Assembly (NCBI GenBank): GCA_038373865.1
Contig: JAXGGA010002886.1
Location: 48,782-112,781, forward strand
Length of the DNA stretch: 64,000 nucleotides
Source: Uloborus plumipes
Taxonomy: Eukaryota; Arthropoda; Arachnida; Araneae; Uloboridae
Reading direction: 5' to 3'
Shown here piece after piece: positions 1-10,609 of the stretch. The translations under genes and the position numbers were made by a program. Within the stretch, counting starts at the first letter, position 1, and every line of letters starts with the position of its first letter. The notes below the pieces were generated by a model. That model saw nothing but the letters and a program-made list of their open reading frames with translations. It did not search any database and was not told the origin of the DNA.

Positions 1-1120
1 CGTAACTTGAAATTTTCAGCGATGAGCCGCAGCTCCTCCAGCGACAATCGATCTCATTCTCAAAAAAGCGACTGCTTCAGCTATTCAAAGCTTTTGTGGG
101 GCTTAGCACAGGCCCTGGCCTCTAAAATGGACCACACATTGTAACCCATGGGATTCAGATCCGGCGAGTAGGGGGCCATTCCGTAGAGGAGATAAAGTCT
201 GAAAAATGGGTCCGGTACAAGTTCTGAGTCGTTTTCGTCCTGTGAGACGCCGCTGAGTCCTTCTGGAACATCCAATCCTCATCACCAAAGTACTGCTGGG
301 CTCACAGAAGTACGACGGCCTGAAGAATGTTGCGGCGATACACTTCTTGGTTGATTTTAACCCCTTAATCCACAAAAATAAGAGGAGTCTTGCCGCTAAA
401 GCAAATTCCTCCCCAGACCACCACCGATTGTGGATTTTGGTGATGTTCGACGATGGCCGATGTGCCAGGAGCTTCAGTAAACCAGATTCTGTCGTTTTGG
501 CGGTTATGCGCCTGTTCGACAGTGAACAGCTTCTCATCTGTGAAGGGGATGCGCTTTCACCGCTCACCTGCGGCCCGCCGTTTGAGCTGGCGACATGTTT
601 GAAGTCTCACCCGCTTGTTCTCTTCAGGGAGAAGTTGCACATTTTGAAGCTTGTACGGCTTCAGTTTGAGTTCTTGTTTATCTATTCGCCGAACTGATCG
701 GTCGCTGATTCGATCTTACGAGCGATTTTTTGAATGTGGACCCTCGAATTTTGCCGTACTCGCTTTTTGATGAGCCTACGGTTAGAAAATGTGTTCAAGG
801 TCCGTTTTTTTTTCCGCTTCCTGGACGGCGTAAGTCATGACAAAGCTCTTTGTACCGGCTAATTGCATCGAAAACAGCTTGTCGAGGAGTTTTGAGCAAA
901 CTAATTGACGTTAACCTGCTCGAAACAGTAAAAAAATAGCAACGCATCTTTTTGTCCCATTCTGCAAACCAAACAACAATGATGAGTACAAAATCGACAC
1001 TGCACTCCTCAATGCAGAAAAACATATAGAATCTTTTTAAAAAAGAATTAGCTGTGTACGGTAAAACGTGTTGGTGTCAGGACGTGACAAACTTTGTCCG
1101 AGTTTTTTTACCGCACCCTG
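1..1120 (-). pseudogene. Decayed mariner-like (Tc1/mariner superfamily) transposon
   Basis: Read on the minus strand, the stretch around 830-940 encodes a piece resembling the transposase N-terminal region (KTPRQAVFDAISRYKEL, then GHD-like and RRPGSGKK). The stretch around 115-200 encodes APYSPDLNPMGYNVWSILE, the signature around the last catalytic acidic residue of mariner-type transposases (SPDLNPxDYxxW). Between them the frame is broken repeatedly, so no full protein is possible. The N-terminal outer end is at 1120, where the terminal sequence reads CAGGGTGCGGTAAAAAAAC outward to inward on the minus strand, followed by TA (1121-1122) as expected for a TA target duplication. The other terminus lies beyond the left edge of the window. 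The termini and the WSILEARAC wording suggest a maT-like DD37D/DD39D lineage, but the subfamily is a guess. The transposase would have cut and pasted its own DNA in the nucleus; this copy is dead. Confidence 0.85.
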
Positions 1121-1122
1121 TA

Positions 1123-1594
1123 ATGCGTAAAACATAATTTATTGTCCAAACCAGAAAATATCTACCTTTATAAGAAAAATACATCTAAAAAAATATTATT
1201 TGTAAATCAAAATTTCATTAAGTAATATACAGAAAGATCAAATTTTAACTAAATAAAGAATGCAAAGTAAATATCAGCAGATTTTCGGTTTCTGCCTTCG
1301 GTTTCGGTCGCGTTTTCTTCTGATGTGGAGCAGGGCCCTTACTTTCTACCCTTTTAAATATTTCCCCTGGATACGACTTCCCTTTCTAGTAAACAACGAC
1401 TCATTTTAGTTCTTGCTTTGGAATTAATTTCGTGCAACTGTTCGATTGAAATCTGGAAATTTCTCCAGATAGGCGTTGTGTTCTGCATGTTAGCCTTTGC
1501 AATAAATTTCATGGAAGCTAGATACGCGTCGAATGTTTGTAGCGTTTTTCCATGGATTTTTGCTGCGCACTATTTTTTCGAGCTACTCTTTTCT
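1123..1594. other. No recognisable gene
   Basis: AT-rich sequence between two mobile elements. Open frames are short and show no familiar motif. I see no RNA gene or clear repeat here. Confidence 0.5.
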
Positions 1595-1598
1595 ATCT

Positions 1599-2832
1599 AG
1601 CTATTTCAAGGAAAACGGGACGTTTCACAATCTGAAAGAAATCCTGTTTTGAAATAGCATTAAGTACTAATTTTATTTTAAAACTTCTAATGTACAGTCG
1701 AGTCTCGTTGACTCGAACTCCTAAGGGACCGGCTTAAAGTTTCGAGTTATTGGAAGTTCGAGCTATAGGAAGTTTCCAGTCTTCTGAAAGTTTTGGGAAT
1801 CAATGAAAACTTCGAGATGAAAGAATATTCAAGTTATGAGGCCTATAGGTATCGAGACTTGACTGTAATTAGAAATAATTTTTCAGCGCTTTCGTTTTTT
1901 GAGTGGCAACATGACTTCAAAGATGGCCGACAACAGCTGAATAATGGGGAGTAGAAACATACTCATTTCAAAGTAAGTTTACTGTAGTTCTAGATCAATT
2001 TGGATATTTCTACTGTTTTATTTTGAAAAAAAGTGAATGTTTTTTTTCATTTTATGCCTTATTTTAAGAATTTCCCTGCAGTACAAGTTACATCCTTTTA
2101 AAAACTACGATACTAGACAAATACATAGCTACCCAGATCGATACCATCAAGCTTATAACCGCCCCTTTTCTTGTATCGGGGGTTTAAAGTACCTCTACAT
2201 CCTAAACAAAAGATAGTACATAAAAAAATCAATAATACTCATGTTTTTTTGCTCAGAACTAGTTTTGTTTAAAATGTCCTGAGCGTGGCGTCACGTGTGG
2301 GACAACTTTAATTACCTTATAACTAATTACTAAATTGAAACTTTTTCAGATAGTTTTCAGAAATGCTTACACATATTAAGGTCACTTACAATCTGTAACC
2401 ATTTCCAGTTTCAGTTTCTAGTTTAGCAGTAATTTTAAACTATACAACTTTTATGTCACGTACGGGACATCAATTTACGTTAGCTTTAACATGTGATAAA
2501 ACAACTTGCACTGCAGTAAAATACTGAAAATGAGGCATAAAATGAAGAAGACGCTCACCCTTTTTCAAAATAAAAAATCAGAAATATCCGACGTAATATG
2601 AAAACACAGTAAAAGAGTATTGAAACGAGCATGTTTTTACTCTACAGCATTCAGCTGGTGTCAGCCATCTTTGAAGCCCTGCTGCCACTCAAAAAATGAA
2701 AATACTGGAAAATTATACCTGCATCTACAAGTATATGATTTAAAGTTTCAAAAATAAACTTATAACCTTGAATCCTTTCAAAAGAGACATTTTTTTAGGT
2801 TGTGAAATGTCTGGTTTTCCGTGGAATGGCCC
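1599..2832. mobile_element. Inverted-repeat (foldback) element A, 4-bp target duplication, Sola-like
   Basis: The left part (1599-2055, less a nested MITE) and the right part (about 2525-2832) are diverged inverted copies. For example ATTTCAAGGAAAACGGGAC on the left matches, reversed, GTGAAATGTCTGGTTTTCC on the right, and the text around GGCATAAAATGAA is mirrored near 2055 and 2530. The right terminus reads inward as GGGCCATTCCACGG. Four bases, ATCT, flank both ends (1595-1598 and 2833-2836), which fits a 4-bp target duplication. The central part carries GTCACGTGTGGGAC (2290) and GTCACGTACGGGAC (2456), variants of a word found in other elements of the window. There is no coding capacity, so it is non-autonomous. 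GRG-type ends and 4-bp duplications are those described for the Sola superfamily; that assignment is inferred. Confidence 0.65.
1695..1865. mobile_element. Short pogo/Tigger-like MITE nested in element A
   Basis: The ends are inverted repeats: CAGTCGAGTCTCGTTGACTC at the left and its near complement (TATCGAGACTTGACTG) at the right. TA flanks both sides (1693-1694 and 1866-1867). The 171-bp body has no coding capacity. CAGTnnAnTCTCG-type ends followed by AACTCC...GGACC are typical of pogo/Tigger-derived MITEs. It interrupts the left arm of the surrounding inverted-repeat element and is therefore younger than it. Confidence 0.75.
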
Positions 2833-2836
2833 ATCT

Positions 2837-3185
2837 AAATTATTTTATCAGTATATGACTGGATAGTACTGCTAACTAAAAAGAAAACAAAAATAGAGTC
2901 GTACACTGAATGCTTTGCTAAGGAAAACAAACTCGGCAAATCAAATTAAATGGGTAGAGCTTAAAATGTTAAGTTGTTTGCTGATTTCTAGTTGACATGC
3001 TAAAGATAAAAAAAAACTCCTAATCCTAAAAACTTCCAGAAAATCCAAAAACGCTAAAGACTCGTAAAACACCTTTTGCGGTTTAAAACTGATGCATATT
3101 AAAACATGCTCAGGTGAAGTCTAAGCAGCCTTACACTTGTTATACGATTTAAATACTTTATGTCCGTGTTCGAAGAAGATGGACC
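2837..3185. other. No recognisable feature
   Basis: AT-rich spacer between element A and the next MITE. No gene, repeat or RNA signature seen. Confidence 0.4.
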
Positions 3186-3187
3186 TA

Positions 3188-3437
3188 TACTGCCGTGCTA
3201 GCGCAAAAGTGGTATCTGCAGACGGCCTCAAACTGAGATATTACTCTTTAAAGTTTTGCTTCGCCATGTATTTGATTCAGGAAGTATGTTTTCGGATATT
3301 TTATAAAATTCTTGCAGTTCTCAAATGACCATAAAACGCTGTATTTATGTAAAATACATCACATAGAACCACCTGGTTCCAATAACTCAATTTCGTAAAA
3401 AATTGCAGATACGACTTTTGTGCTTTGCACGGCAGTA
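3188..3437. mobile_element. MITE with TACTGCCGTGC ends
   Basis: The left end TACTGCCGTGC is mirrored by GCACGGCAGTA at the right. Similarity continues inward (CAAAAGTGGTATCTGCA on the left; the complement of TGCAGATACGACTTTTG on the right). TA flanks both ends, suggesting Tc1/mariner-type mobilisation. It is 250 bp with no coding capacity; the 63-residue open frame across it is incidental. Confidence 0.7.
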
Positions 3438-3449
3438 TAGTACTTGCTT

Positions 3450-3930
3450 ACAAAGAGTCAGAGACAAGTCTGATGTCTTCTGTAACCTTCGAAATAAATA
3501 GCACCACCACCGCTCTTTCTAAAGTACCAATTCTTTTCCAGAGGGAGTTTCCATAAGTCCCTACACAGATTCATTTCCTCTGAGAAAACCTCACTAAAGG
3601 AGGAACAAATATCAGATTGTGAAGTAACAAGAGTAGCTGCTTTCACCAAGTACCTGCCATCTCGTTGCTTTAAATACCAACATGAGATGGTACCTACTGG
3701 ACATGGACTTTAAACTGGTTAGAGTATCTGTTGAGGAGAGCTAAGATGGACATCCCAGCTCTGTCACCAACCTGCCTTCCAATTGCGGATATGTTGAATT
3801 GAGGATCTACTGTCACTGAGTATCTAAGCAGTTGAAAATTCAGGACCAGTAATCCCCCCCCCCCCTTCGACAAAGTCAAGTCTACTGACTCAACTGTGAT
3901 AAGCTCAGACCTAAACACAAAACAGGGATT
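3450..3930 (-). pseudogene. Non-LTR retrotransposon remnant: RNase H region
   Basis: Minus-strand translation across two frames gives LLNRYSNQFKVHVQ, stop, VPSHVGI, stop, SNEMAG and then LVKAATLVTSQSD. This is the classic end of the RNase H domain in Jockey/I/R1-type retrotransposons (WVPSHVGIxGNExADxLAK). Downstream, FSEEMNLCRDLWKLPLEKNWYF fits the region that follows RNase H in such ORF2 proteins. Two stops and a frame change separate the pieces, so it is dead. No reverse transcriptase or 3' tail was identified. Clade uncertain. Confidence 0.7.
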
Positions 3931-4447
3931 CAGAATTTCTATGCTTTAAGTAGTTACCAGCAGTAGGAGTTCTGATGAATACACTACTATCAGAGTGGAC
4001 TTTCCCGAATGAAATTCGATCTTCCTAAAACAAGTTAACCAACGAATTTTCAAAAGTATCTGATCTCCATTAAAAACAACGAATTATAACCCAAATATCT
4101 CAACTTTACAAAGCTAATGAAACAAGAGGAAGGAAGACATTGAAAGGATTTAGGCACGAGAAAATATTAATAACTGACCCTCCCATCTATATAATGTTTT
4201 TATTTCAAATGTTTCAGCCGGTAAAGCACACAATTGGGTAGCAATGAAGCAAAATGAAAGGAGTAGCAATTAAAACATGTTTTTGGACGCATACATGATC
4301 AGTACTCGTGTCCCCGTTATCGAAATACACGGTCTTGAAGTCTTCCGAAATTTTTTAAAAAGTCGCCAAATAAAGCGAGTAATAAAAGACATTTTCGCTC
4401 ATTGCGGATGGATGTCTTACCCCATGGCAGACGCGGAAATCACCTAG
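3931..4447. other. No recognisable feature
   Basis: AT-rich spacer. No coding motif or clear repeat seen. Confidence 0.4.
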
Positions 4448-4755
4448 TACTGTCTGACCTTCTTAAGTAAAACCTACTCATTTACGCATGTGTCAAGTCT
4501 TCTTTGATCTTACCAAAATAGGGCGATAGGTAACATAACAATAAGGGGAAAAATAATAAGAAGAATTTTGAGTGGTATCAAACAACGTAGAACGATGTTA
4601 ATTTCAAATTTATAGTTTAGTTAAACATGTCAAAAGGACAGCAAATGCAAGTTTTAAATTGAAAACTTCGGAATGTTATCACCCACAGCCCATCACCCTT
4701 TTTTTAAGTGGAATGGTTCGCGAATGCTAGGCGCGACTTTCACGGAAGGACAGTA
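4448..4755 (+). mobile_element. TACTGTCYG MITE, copy 1 of 3
   Basis: The 308-bp element has inverted ends TACTGTCTGACCTTC and GGAAGGACAGTA. Two related copies occur at 12928-13236 (same orientation) and 18441-18753 (reverse). All three share internal landmarks such as CAACGTAGAACGATGTTAAT and GAATGGTTCGCG. It has no coding capacity. TA-like flanks suggest Tc1/mariner-type mobilisation; the autonomous partner is unknown. Confidence 0.75.
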
Positions 4756-5229
4756 CTTGTAATTTCTCGCAAAATTTTTCAGGTTGGCACGTTTTTTACA
4801 ATTTCAGAATATTTTAAGAGCTTATATCTGGGCAGTGGAGGCACGAGGGCAAATATTTTTTACGTCAAAAAATGTTTTCAACATTTACTTTCGATTGTTC
4901 TGTCTATTTTACCTTTTCATTATTGCACTAGTTGAGTGTTTCCCTGTTAAGGATATGCTTAAGCTAAAGTAAAAGAATTGTTATCAACCCATAAAACTGT
5001 TTGTGAAAAATAATTAAACATGAACCACTTAAAAACAAGGAAAACATCTTCAGCACGAGCATAAAGCATTTACATTTGGATTCTAATTCCTAACGATATT
5101 GCACCTGGTTTCGATTTTTTTCACGTTGGGTCTCACCTCCATCCTCCATGATGCTCATTAAAGGCAACAGCATCATGGGCGCCCTGAAGTAAAATACAAG
5201 CTGATCCTAGGACTGTTTATTTTGTCACT
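4756..5229. other. No recognisable feature
   Basis: AT-rich spacer before a SINE-like segment. Contains only short open frames. Confidence 0.4.
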
Positions 5230-5365
5230 GCAGTAGTATCTGTTTGCGCGTCACTTTAGCAAGCCCAGTACGGTGGGTTCGATTCCCGCCCTCACTCTGG
5301 TTGTGACTTTCTACTCCGTGAGCGTAAACTCTGTCCTATACTATGTTTCTGTCTTGTACTATTAA
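5230..5365 (+). mobile_element. tRNA-derived SINE-like fragment
   Basis: A strong RNA polymerase III B box, GGTTCGATTCC, lies at 5277-5287 inside GTGGGTTCGATTCCCGCCC, preceded by a tRNA-like TAGCAAGCCCAGTACGG. The upstream half does not fold convincingly into a complete tRNA. A pyrimidine-rich, non-tRNA body follows. This fits a degraded tRNA-SINE head rather than a functional tRNA gene. It abuts the Helitron-like array that starts near 5366. Confidence 0.5.
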
Positions 5366-5509
5366 TACTATTAAAATCTGTTCGCGTCTGTCTGTCTGTC
5401 CGTCTGAAGCTTGAACTCCTCAAAAACCGCTGAACGTAAAGAATCAAACATAATACCATTCGATTCGAAATTTTTTAAGGAAGACAATAAGACCAACCGC
5501 GTAATTGTA

Positions 5510-6715
5510 CGACGTTAATTAACTGAGAAATTAAGTAAAACGTTAATTAAATTCTCTGCACTTTTAAAATTCCACGACATTTATTTCTTTCCGTTGCATT
5601 TTAAATTAAAGCGTTAATTAAATTATTGAACTGTTTAAAATTCCAAGACTTTTATTTCTTGCCGTTGCCATTTTGAATTGAAACGTTAATTAAATTATTG
5701 AACTATTTAAAATTCCAAGACTTTTATTTCTTTCCGTAGCCATTTTAAATTAAATCATTAATTAAATTGTTGAACTATTTAAAATTCCAAGACTTTTATT
5801 TCTTACCGTTGCCATTTTGAATTAAAACGTTAATTGAATTATTGAACTATTTAAAATTCCAAGACTTTTATTTCTTGCCGTTGCCATTTTGAATTGAAAC
5901 GTTAATTAAATTATTGAACTATTTAAAATTCCAAGACTTTTATTTCTTTCCGTAGCCATTTTAAATTAAATCATTAATTAAATTGTTTAACTATTTAAAA
6001 TTCCAAGACTTTTATTTCTTACCGTTGCCATTTTGAATTAAAACGTTAATTGAATTATTGAACTATTTAAAATTCCAAGACTTTTATTTCTTTCCGTAGC
6101 CATTTTAAATTAAAGCGTTAATTAAATTATTGAACTATTTAAAATTCCAAGACTTTTATTTCTTTCCGTAGCCATTTTAAATTAAAGCGTTAATTAAATT
6201 GTTGAACTATTTAAAATTCCAAGATTTTTATTTCTTACCGTTGCCATTTTGAATTAAAACGTTAACTAAATTATTGCACTATTTTAAATTCCAAGACTTT
6301 TATTTCTTACCGTTGCCATTTTGAATTAAAACGTTAAATTATTGAACTATTTAAAATTCCAAGACATTTATTTCTTTCAGTCGCCATTTTAAATTAAAGC
6401 GTTAATTAAATTATTGCACTATTTTAAATTCCAAGACTTTTATTTCTTACCGTTGCCATTTTGAATTAAAACGTTAATTAAATTGTTGAACTATTTAAAA
6501 TTCCAAGACTTTTATTTCTTACCGTTGCCATTTTGAATTAATACGTTAATTAAATTATTGAACTATTTAAAATTCCAAGACTTTTATTTCTTTCCGTAGC
6601 CATTTTAAATTAAAGCGTTAATTAAATTGTTGAACTATTTAAAATTCCAAGACTTTTATTTCTTACCGTTGCCATTTTGAATTAAAACGTTAATTAAATT
6701 ATTGAACTTTCTAAA
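5510..6715 (+). repeat. 72-bp minisatellite of Helitron-like unit 1
   Basis: About sixteen tandem copies of a 72-bp unit containing CGTTAATTAAATTATTGAAC, then TTTAAAATTCCAAGACTTTT and CCATTTTGAATTAAAA. Variants alternate between ...CCGTAGCCATTTTAAATTAAA and ...CCGTTGCCATTTTGAATTAAA forms. Shorter arrays of the same unit lie at about 7610-7950 and 8795-9505. Confidence 0.9.
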
Positions 6716-7109
6716 ATTAAAGAGTGTTATTTCTTTCCATTGTCATTTTGAATACGTGTTACAACAAAGTTCTAACAATTGTTTTTATTTTAATTATTAA
6801 TGACTTATATTTTTTCACTGGTATACCATTTTGAAAATGTGTTTTTAAATAAAATTGCAATTGCTGTTTTTTGAAGGGACTTTTTTTGGCTGCGATCCAA
6901 ATATTAAAAGAACTTTTTCGTTTAGAATTTTGCAATTAATTTTACAGGAAGAAAGCGGTTTGGAAATAATTGTTTTTGATAAGGAGTTTTATTTGTTATT
7001 TAGGGAGAGTGCTAAGTATGCGCTACTTGACATCGTCTTTTTTTTTTTGAGGAAGCATGTGCAAATAATTCGATTGATTCTTTGATGCAGGAAAACTTTT
7101 TAGCGAGCC

Positions 7110-7420
7110 GCTTTAGCGGGGAGTAATTTGTTGGAACTTTCCTTGGTACTTTAAAGGAGAGGCGCCTTGGCGGCGAATAGTTTATTGAAACTTTCCTCGC
7201 TACTGTAAAGGCGAGCCACCTTGACGGCGAGTAAACTGTTTAAACTTTCCTCATTACTTTAAAGGCGAGCCGCCTTGGTGGCGAGTAGTTTGTTGAAACT
7301 ATCTTCGCTACTTTAAAGGCGAGCCGCCTTGGCGGCGAGTAGGTTATTAAAACTTTCCTCATTACTTTAAAGGCGAGTCGCCTTGGCGGCGAGTAGTTTT
7401 CTCAAACTGCCTTCACTACA
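7110..7420 (+). repeat. 54-bp hairpin array of Helitron-like unit 1
   Basis: Five to six tandem 54-bp units each contain GGCGAGCCGCCTTGGCGGC-GAGTAG, in which GCCGCC pairs with GGCGGC around TT, followed by an AT-rich spacer ending ACTTTAAA. The GC-rich stems stand out from the AT-rich background. Related arrays occur at about 8380-8590 and 9511-9630. Confidence 0.85.
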
Positions 7421-7454
7421 TTACAGCCCGTGCAACGCCGGGCCACGCAGCTAG

Positions 7455-8632
7455 TTACTACTATTAAAATCTGTCCCCGTCTGTCTGTCTGTCCGTCTGA
7501 AGCTTGAACTCCTCAAAAACCGCTGAGCGTAGAGAATCAAACATAGTACCATTCGATTCGAAATTTTCTAAGGAAGACAATAAGACCAACCGCGTAATTT
7601 TACGACGTTAATTAGCTGAGATATTAATTAAAACGTTAGTTAAATATTTTGCACTTTTTAAAATTCCAAGACATTTATTTCTTACCGTTGCCATTTTGAA
7701 TAAAAAGGTTAATTAAATTATTGAACTGTTTAAAAAGATTCCAAAACATTTATCTCTTACCGTTGCTATTTTGAATTAAAACGTTAATTAAATTATTGAA
7801 CTGTTTAAAATTCCAAGATATTTATTTCTTTCCGTTGCGATTTTAAATTAAAACGTTAATTAAATTATTGAACTATTTAAAATTCAAAGACATTTATTTC
7901 TTTCCGTTGCGATTTTAAATTAAAACGTTAATTAAATTGAACTTTTTAAAATGAAAGAGTGGTATTTTTTTCCATTGTCATTTTGAATACGTGTTATAAT
8001 AAAGTTCTAACAATTGTTTTTTTTTTCTAATTATTAATGACTTATATTTTTTCTCTGGTACCATTTTGAAAATGTGTTATTAAATAAAATTGCAATTGCT
8101 GTTTTTAGAAGCGACTTTTTTTGGCTGCGATCCAAATATTAAAAGAACTTTGTCGTTTAGAATTTTGCAATTCATTTTACCGGGGGAGAAAGCGGTTTGG
8201 AAATTTGTTTTTGGTAAGGAATTTTATTTGTTATTTAGGGAGAGTGCTAAGCATGCGCTACTTGACATCGTCTTTATTTTTGAGGAAGCATGTGTAAATA
8301 ATTCGATTGATTCTTTGATGCAGGAAAGCTTTTTAGCGAGCCGCTTTAGCGAGGAGGAGTTTGTTAAACTTTTCTTGGTACTTTAAAGGCAAGCCGCCTT
8401 GGCGGCGAATAGTTTATAGAAACTTTCCTCGCTACTGTAAAGTCGAACCGCCTTGACAACGAGTAAACTGTTTAAACTTTCCTCATTACTTTAAAGGCGA
8501 GTCGCCTTGGTGGCGAGTAGTTTGTTGAAACTTTCCTCGCTACTTTAAAGGCGAGCCGCCTTGGCGGCGAGTAGTTTCATCAAACATCCTTCACTACATT
8601 ACAGCCCGTGCAACGCCGGGCCACGCAGCTAG
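7455..8632 (+). mobile_element. Helitron-like element, unit 2 of the trimer
   Basis: It starts immediately after the CTAG of unit 1 with TTACTACTATTAAAATCTG and the GTCT microsatellite. A short 72-bp array (about 7610-7950) and the same middle segment as unit 1 (about 8080-8340) follow, then the 54-bp hairpin array and the identical terminal hairpin plus CTAG (8629-8632). The middle segment has an open frame also visible in unit 1 at 6855, with many substitutions; I do not recognise it. Confidence 0.6.
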
Positions 8633-9668
8633 TTACTACTGTTAAAATCTGTCCGCGTCTGTCTGTCTGTCTGTCTATCTGTCTGTCCGTCTGAAGCTTG
8701 AACTCCTCAAAAACTGCTGAGCGTAAAGAAACCAACATAATACCATTCGATTCGAAATTTTCTAAGGAAGACAATAAGACCAACCGCGTAATTGTACGAC
8801 GTTAATTAACTGAGAAATTAAGTAAAACGTTAATTAAATTCTCTGCACTTTTAAAATTCCACGACATTTATTTCTTTCCGTTGCATTTTAAATTAAAGCG
8901 TTAATTAAATTATTGAACTGTTTAAAATTCCAAGACTTTTATTTCTTGCCGTTGCCATTTTGAATTGAAACGTTAATTAAATTATTGAACTATTTAAAAT
9001 TCCAAGACTTTTATTTCTTTCCGTAGCCATTTTAAATTAAATCATTAATTAAATTGTTGAACTATTTAAAATTCCAAGACTTTTATTTCTTACCGTTGCC
9101 ATTTTGAATTAAAACGTTAATTGAATTATTGAACTATTTAAAATTCCAAGACTTTTATTTCTTGCCGTTGCCATTTTGAATTGAAACGTTAATTAAATTA
9201 TTGAACTATTTAAAATTCCAAGACTTTTATTTCTTTCCGTAGCCATTTTAAATTAAATCATTAATTAAATTGTTTAACTATTTAAAATTCCAAGACTTTT
9301 ATTTCTTACCGTTGCCATTTTGAATTAAAACGTTAATTGAATTATTGAACTATTTAAAATTCCAAGACTTTTATTTCTTTCCGTAGCCATTTTAAATTAA
9401 AGCGTTGATTAAATTATTGAACTATTTAAAATTCCAAGACATTTATTTCTTACCGTTGCCATTTTAAATTAAAACGTTAATTAAATTGTTGAACTTTTTA
9501 AAATTAAGAGAACTTTCCTCGCTACTTTAAAGGCGAGCCGCCTTGGCAGCGAGTAGGTTGTTTAAACTTTCCTCACTACTGTAAAGGCGAGCCGCCTTGG
9601 CAGCGAGTAGTTTTCTCACACTGCCTTCACTACATTAAAGCCCGTGCAACGCCGGGCCACACAGCTAG
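8633..9668 (+). mobile_element. Helitron-like element, unit 3 of the trimer (internally deleted)
   Basis: The first roughly 750 bases run nearly identical, in the same order of minisatellite variants, to the start of unit 1 (offset about 3295). It then jumps from the 72-bp array straight into two 54-bp hairpin units near 9510, lacking the middle segment. It ends with the same hairpin and CTAG at 9665-9668 and then unrelated sequence. This unit looks like a deleted, recently duplicated derivative of unit 1. Confidence 0.6.
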
Positions 9669-10609
9669 TCTGTCATATTGGACGTGAGTTCATAAACGGG
9701 TCCTGTGTGACCAAGTACACGAGCTCGAAATATGTGTTGTAAATAAACAAAAGAAGAAATAAAATGTCGAAAAACGCGAGGCTTATTAATCTTCAATATG
9801 GAAATGCAAACTTATTGCTGCTTCATAAATTATTCCAAGAAGTATTTACCTCTTTTGATGACGGAAGTAAAGACTTACAACGACTTTTTTACTGAATTTA
9901 AGCCAGAAATACAGCTTAAAGTATTTGAACAACTCTGGCTGATTTATGAAGTAAGTTTATTTTTTGGTGCTTCAAATTTTACTTGATCTTGTATTGAATA
10001 TTCTCGCGTGGGACTGGATTTGACAAGATTAAAAATTGTTTTTGAAGAATTCAAAAAAGATACTTTACATATAGCGAGGTTTTAAGTGTTTGCACAATCA
10101 CAGAAATATGAGGGGAAAAAAAGTATTTTTAGGCTGGACCTAACAACGTACCAGTAGTTTGTTCTCAGCTACAGGAGCTACATTTGGTTTAATTTCCGGT
10201 TAATTTAAAATGAATGTCGTAGACAGTGCAGTTCTGTTTCGAAGCTGGGTATAGAAATTGTAAAAATTGATGACATTTCTGGAGCTTAGGAAATTAAAGG
10301 AACTCTGACCCCAAAAGTACGTTCCTATAAAGTTATAAATATTATATATATTACGTAAATAACATCTGTCAGCAGTTTAAGTTCCCTTAGAATTATTCCG
10401 TAAAATAGAGTTTTGGAATTTTCTAAAAATTACTAGAATTTTGATAAACGTCAAGATAATTGCAACAAAGTAAGACAGACAGTGAATACGTAGGCGCCGA
10501 TTACAAAGGTGACGGAGGGTCTCTGAAAGCTTTCATAAGTGGCATTGATTCTTCTGGAAAATTGAATCCATATATTACTTATCATTTTATCATAATAAAG
10601 GGGAAAATA
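9669..10609. other. No recognisable gene
   Basis: AT-rich sequence with short open frames only. No repeat structure or motif recognised before the 147-bp repeat family begins near 10610. Confidence 0.4.

Larger units (their letters stand above)
5366..7454 (+). mobile_element. Helitron-like non-autonomous element, unit 1 of a head-to-tail trimer
   Basis: The unit opens with TACTATTAAAATCTG followed by a GTCT-rich microsatellite and GAAGCTTGAACTCCTC. It then holds a long 72-bp minisatellite (about 5510-6710), a roughly 400-bp middle part, a 54-bp array with GCCGCCTTGGCGGC hairpins, and the end GCCCGTGCAACGCCGGGC-CACGCAG-CTAG (7423-7454). The 3' hairpin shortly before CTAG and the following T are Helitron hallmarks. 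The internal minisatellites recall non-autonomous Helentron/HINE elements. No Rep or helicase is present. The 5' boundary is defined only by comparison with units 2 and 3. Confidence 0.6.

Noticed and set aside
5277..5287. Functional tRNA gene at the B box
   Set aside because: No complete cloverleaf and no recognisable A box at the correct distance; a SINE head is more likely.
5510..6715. CRISPR-like array from regularly spaced repeats
   Set aside because: Units are contiguous 72-bp tandem repeats with no unique spacers, and the genome is eukaryotic.
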